Assembly: GCA_002104935.1 (NCBI GenBank) | Contig: MCGT01000016.1 | Coordinates: 434,001 to 498,000 of the forward strand | DNA: 64,000 nucleotides | Direction: 5' to 3' | DNA from: Hesseltinella vesiculosa | Taxonomy: Eukaryota; Mucoromycota; Mucoromycetes; Mucorales; Cunninghamellaceae | Shown: positions 60,024 through 64,000 of the stretch, piece after piece | How the letters are laid out: every line of letters begins with the position of its first letter | Numbering within the stretch: the first letter of the stretch is position 1 | Translations under genes and position numbers: made by a program | The notes under the pieces: generated by a model | The model's input: only the letters and a program-made list of their open reading frames with translations | What the model was told of the DNA's origin: nothing | The model's database searches: none

Positions 60024-60424
60024 GTTTCAAAGTAGAAGCAAAAAAAAAAGGGGGGGAGTGTATGGAAAAAAAAGAAAAGAAAAGAAAAGAAAGCTCAGCA
60101 TACTTGGAAGTGCTTCGAATTTGTGATGAAACCAGGTCTCTCTTTCAGAAAATGTCAGGGGAACACATAAAAAAACATTGGATCAGGGTTCAATTTATAG
60201 CAAAGAGCGTTTTTAACACGTCGATTAAAAAGAAAAGGGTGGCATATGATAGGTGAGGTGATAATAATAGAGCATATAGGAAGCAAAGGGTCATACAAAA
60301 GAAAAGTAGCATAAACGATCACTTTACAAGGAAACACCAGTGTAAACATAAATGGACATAACGGAAGGAGAGAGCGAGAGATCATAGGAGAGAGGGTGTG
60401 GTAAAGAGAGGAGAGCTATTTTCT
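60024..60424. other. Region between two minus-strand genes
   Basis: Upstream region of the hydrolase and 3' region of the Myb-like gene. It has an AAAAG microsatellite at about 60067-60091. No gene. Confidence 0.5.
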
Positions 60425-61207
60425 TCAGCAAGGAGCTCTCCTGCCATCCATGGTTTTCCAAGGGCGACGGGCTAATCGGGATTGTTGCTGGAATTTGAAG
60501 TCGATCAGATTTTTGCTTTGGAGGGTTTTAAATCGGCCCCAGCAACAGCCACGCGACCGATGGGGAAGGTAGGTGGAAGAGATCATGGCCCATGATAAAC
60601 CTTGTTCAAAGCCTTTTTGCAACAGCTCATCCTCCGCCGGTGTCCAAGGCGTACGTGTCTGCATTGGTGTGGAGGACAAAGAAGAAGCAGCCATGAGGGT
60701 ATGGACATTGGAAGTTGAGCATGACCGATGACGTTGGCGAGCATGGGGAGAGGGTCGATGAGGAGGGCTGGATAGAATGGTGGTGGACATGGATGTTGTC
60801 AAGGGCGCGACCAACGCCTCAGCATAGTGATGGGGCTGTTGGTAATATGAGATTAAGGGCGAGGTACGATGATGCTCACTCTGAGATCGTTGGCGAGGAG
60901 AACTGTTTTGACTGCTGATGCTATTGCTGCGACTACTGATCGTACTACACGTACTCAAACTGCTGCTGCTCATAGATCGAGCATGTTTCCAGGCGTCCAC
61001 ATCGTCATAAATCTGTTCAATAAACGTAGCCTCTTGTGGTGACTGGATGACTAAGGGGTCAACATATTCCTTGAGTTGTTGTCGCTGTTGCTCAATATCC
61101 ATAGTTTGGCATAACAAATGTTTGATATCCATGACACCTAAAAATCATTTACAGAGTGAGCGCCAATTGGAATCATTTCTACGCGGAAGTCTAAACTTAC
61201 GTGACAT
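60425..61207 (-). CDS. Myb/SANT-like DNA-binding protein
   Basis: Two exons: a seven-base first exon ATGTCAC (61207-61201), and 61137-60425. They join as MSRVMDIKHLL and give 239 residues. The middle is Ser-rich and disordered (SSSSLSTCSTISSRSNSISSQ). Residues of about 170-215 form a Myb/SANT-like module: TPWTPAEDELLQKGFEQGLSWAMISSTYLPHRSRGCCWGRFKTL, with the first Trp and the acidic first helix typical of Myb repeats. It is probably a nuclear transcription or chromatin factor. Only one repeat is visible and target genes are unknown. If the seven-base exon is wrong, the start is MDIKHLL at 61132. Confidence 0.75.
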
Positions 61208-63932
61208 GATACAATGATGGTTGCTTGACAATGAATGAGAATGACTTGGTGTAACAAGAAATTAAAAAAAAAAATACAAAAAAAGGTGATGTAAAACAGC
61301 AATAGATGATGGGTTCTTTGACAAGCACAAAAAAAGAGAAAAGGAAAGAAGGAAGAAAAAATGAACGGTCAGCCGCAATAAAAAATATCGCAGTGGGCTA
61401 TTTTTATAAGGAGTAAATGAGGTTAATATAACAGGGGAAGGGGATTAAAATCATAAAAAAAAGGAGGTAGTGAAGAAGAAGAAAAAGAACAAGAAGAAGA
61501 AGAAAAAATAGTAAAAGAAAGGGGAAGAAGAAAGGGGGAAGGTCGGAAAAAGGATTACAGGACAAGGCCGAAAAAAAATCAAGCCGTCACCCGACATGCA
61601 TCACCCATCACAACAGCAATGAAATAGGAAAAACAAAAAAAAAAAAAAAATGAAAATGAAAAAGGACACAGAACACATGAAAACAAGCCTAGCATGCACT
61701 GCGAACACTCCACAAAACTACTCCATAGGCGCGGGTTGGTCCCATTTCACACTCGATATGCATGAAGCAAGCTTCTTTTTGCTTTTAAAGGCAGTGTGAG
61801 GTGCACACGCATTGATAGTTCCAATGGGAGGATCGAGGCAAGGGGACAAGTAAGCAAACAGCCAGCAAACCCAAGGATGGCATTCATTGAAGCCCCCTAG
61901 TGGGGCTACATCCGACATGCGTGGCAATGCTCGGCAGCCATCATTTTTGCATCGCCTTGATCATTTTTCCAAAAATGGAAATCAAAAATAAAGAAGCAAT
62001 ACATGCATTCTTTTTGTTTTTCTTTTCGTTATCAAAAAAAGGAGTCAGTCGCATTTGCCATAAAATACTTGTTCAATCCTTTCGATGCTATCCAAGTGGA
62101 TGAAAAAGATTTAGCTCGCGCGACTTGTCGAATGGATCTGCTGGCTACCATGGCAATTTCAAGTTTGATGTCAGCTCACGAGGTTTCTCCTCCTTTTTAT
62201 TTTTGTTTTCAATCAGCCAACCTGTCACAAAACGACAAGATTTTTTCCTATATTAAGGCAAAAGAAGGAGGGATGACGTGTGTATGTGCGTAGATGAATT
62301 GGCAGTGCGTCAAGACAAGAGATATTGTATCACTGAGGAACGAAAGCAATGAAAATGGTTCTTCCTGAGAACTAGCTCAAATGGAAAGTACGCCATGTCA
62401 TGCGCATGTGTTTGTCATCCCAGGCATTACGTTACACGTTGCTCCTCCCCCTTCTTCCCCCTTGTCTCCTTGACCAATCTTGGCTATCTTGTCAAAAAAA
62501 AAAGCGCTGGACAATATGAGAATGGCATTAGCTAGAAATGGTAATCTGTCAAATGATGGCTGAAGAATAAATGACTGATGGGCATTGTCATGCAACAGGC
62601 AAGCACCTGGGTGCATGGATATTTTGGGTCATTTTATACTGTTCAACAACAGCTCAAAATGTCAGGATGACGCACGAAATCACAAGGGCATCCCTCGGCC
62701 CCTTCGCACGTTGCCATTGAAAAAACAACAGGGTCAACTCCAAAACAATCTTTTGCCATCAGCTGCAAATTCTTCAGGAAAAATGAAACGCATACAGTTC
62801 ACCCAAGCCCTATTTTCCACCTCCCATCACAATGCGCCCCTGGAAACCCTTTCCTCAGTCGGTTTACGCCAATTTTCCTATTTTTTTTTCCTTTCTCGCC
62901 AAACGAAAAAAGTGGACTGCAGTAAAACCGCCCTGTTGATTAGACCTTGAAAATTACCTTTATTTGGTAAAAAAAGTACCATCATTTGATCTTGGCCAAT
63001 TTGGGTAAACGCATTCATGACGCTTGGACATCCGAGACCATTCATCTTTTTTTTTTTTATTATTACGTGACTGTGTCACATCTGCAAGTGCTCACCGGTT
63101 TCGCCCATGCAGTTTGATTCTAGTTTTTCCGCTGTGCTCTCTGCAAATTTCAAACGATTGGCTCTCGTACCCCAAACCAAGGCAGCAGCACGTCTTGCGT
63201 TTTTTTTTTGTGTTTTTTGTGTTTTTTACTACTTACAAGCGTCAAACTTTTGCGTAATAATGTATGGTCAAGATATTACAGAAAGAACTGATCACACCAG
63301 TCTTGTGTGAACAAATGAAAAGCCTGACTTTTTTTCGAGTTCCCTTGAAAAATATCTTATTTTGGAGGGAATAAAGTAGCTCGTGAGAGTGGCTAGGAAT
63401 GAGCCATCCCGATAATTTTCATATCACTCAATGCTTCCATTGGAGGGCCTTTGACCAAATAGAGAAAGAAGGACTTGAGATCAATGTTACACGCGGCATC
63501 GTGACACTTTGATTGGCTTCCATGATCTTCAAGGTACTGATGAGAAAATGGTTTATGATTGGTGGTTTAGATCACTCCAGGTTGTAATTGGCTGATGCCG
63601 TGAGAAAGCGGTTGCCTGTTCCTGTTGACCTCGATAATCTAGAAACTGATCCTTTTTTTTTTTTTACTCCAAGCGCCCCTTTCTTCGCATCCGTCCGACA
63701 GGTCTGCTATTTAAAAATTGGTGCCCTTTGGCAAAATAAAATTTTATACTTTTATACCATTCCAAGCGGGAACCATGGTCCCGGGCCCTTGTCACATCCC
63801 TTCCTTTTTTTTTTTCCAAGCAAAACCTTATTTATTTGAATGGGCAGCAAAAAAAGTATAAATTCGATGTAGTTTTCACACCGACTCTTTTTGTTTTTTA
63901 AAAAAAATTGTATCTCAACAACCCTAGCTACC
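61208..63932. other. Long intergenic region, no supported gene
   Basis: About 2.7 kb. 61240-61560 is purine-rich leader of the Myb-like gene. Short frames at 61718-61927, 62003-62293 and 62585-62950 have no domain, good start or splice support. Near the right end there are three ATTGG boxes (63512-63516, 63558-63562, 63587-63591) and a TATAAA at 63857-63862, fitting a promoter for the gene starting at 63933. Confidence 0.45.
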
Positions 63933-64000
63933 ATGATCAAAGAACCCCATCTCGACATTGCTATATTGGAAACATATCGACCCACAGCCGATATTCAAAA
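63933..64000 (+). CDS. Start of a gene leaving the window
   Basis: The frame MIKEPHLDIAILETYRPTADIQ is open to the window edge. The ATG has a CC before it, follows a T-rich leader and lies about 75 bases after TATAAA. Only 22 residues are visible and the family cannot be named. Confidence 0.45.
   Translation, partial: MIKEPHLDIAILETYRPTADIQ

Noticed and set aside
62003..62293. Open frame of 96 codons in the long right-hand intergenic region
   Set aside because: No domain, poor start context, no splice partners and low-complexity ends.

Overview
The window is nuclear DNA of a filamentous fungus, most likely a Mucoromycota (Mucorales-type) species. Genes are dense and rich in short GT-AG introns. 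Intronic and intergenic DNA is full of long poly(T)/poly(A) runs, CCAAT/ATTGG boxes sit in several upstream regions, and the proteins are typical eukaryotic and fungal ones. The species assignment is inference; nothing here fixes the genus.

Layout. 1-1804: 3' part of a peroxisomal ABCD-type half transporter. 2114-4394: LisH-CTLH-WD40 protein. 5387-6449: unknown protein. 6882-7381 (-): ribosomal protein S18. 7738-8438: small Pro/Thr-repeat protein. 9043-13419: P450-reductase fusion with an extra N-terminal domain. 14213-16067 (-): amidophosphoribosyltransferase, divergent from OPA3-like 16320-17103. 18536-19537: GUCD1-like. 20167-21842: HMG-CoA synthase. 22626-26512: LIM-RhoGAP. 27193-29382 (-): a short unknown protein and an ankyrin protein. 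30142-31193: RRM protein. 31559-32614 (-): cyclin. 33372-35161: ENPP phosphodiesterase. 35273-36692 (-): PC-esterase-like protein. 37516-40180 (-): BTB protein. 40471-42115: decayed multi-exon gene. 43303-47031 (-): UPF1, divergent from NUP133 47208-51791. 51953-57975: transposon nest between remnants of two genes. 58304-58775: FAM32A. 59009-60023 (-): alpha/beta hydrolase. 60425-61207 (-): Myb/SANT-like protein. 63933-64000: start of a gene leaving the window.

Most genes are unlinked housekeeping functions: peroxisomal lipid import, sterol precursor synthesis, purine synthesis, nonsense-mediated decay, nuclear pore, Rho signalling. I see no biosynthetic cluster.

The unusual part is 52.3-56.8 kb. 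An element with long inverted repeats built of short sub-repeats is followed, 24 bp later, by an intact Tc1/mariner element. That is followed by two tandem, deleted copies of a second DDE element. These last three units are separated only by single TA dinucleotides. Reading across the train as if it were absent leaves one open frame, so it appears to have landed in an exon. Two dispersed non-coding repeat families (copies near 4.8, 13.9 and 17.6 kb, and near 17.9 and 27.0 kb) add to the repeat content. The other main candidates are the fused P450 with its N-terminal beta-grasp-like extension, and a 13-base exon that encodes most of its oxygen-activation motif.
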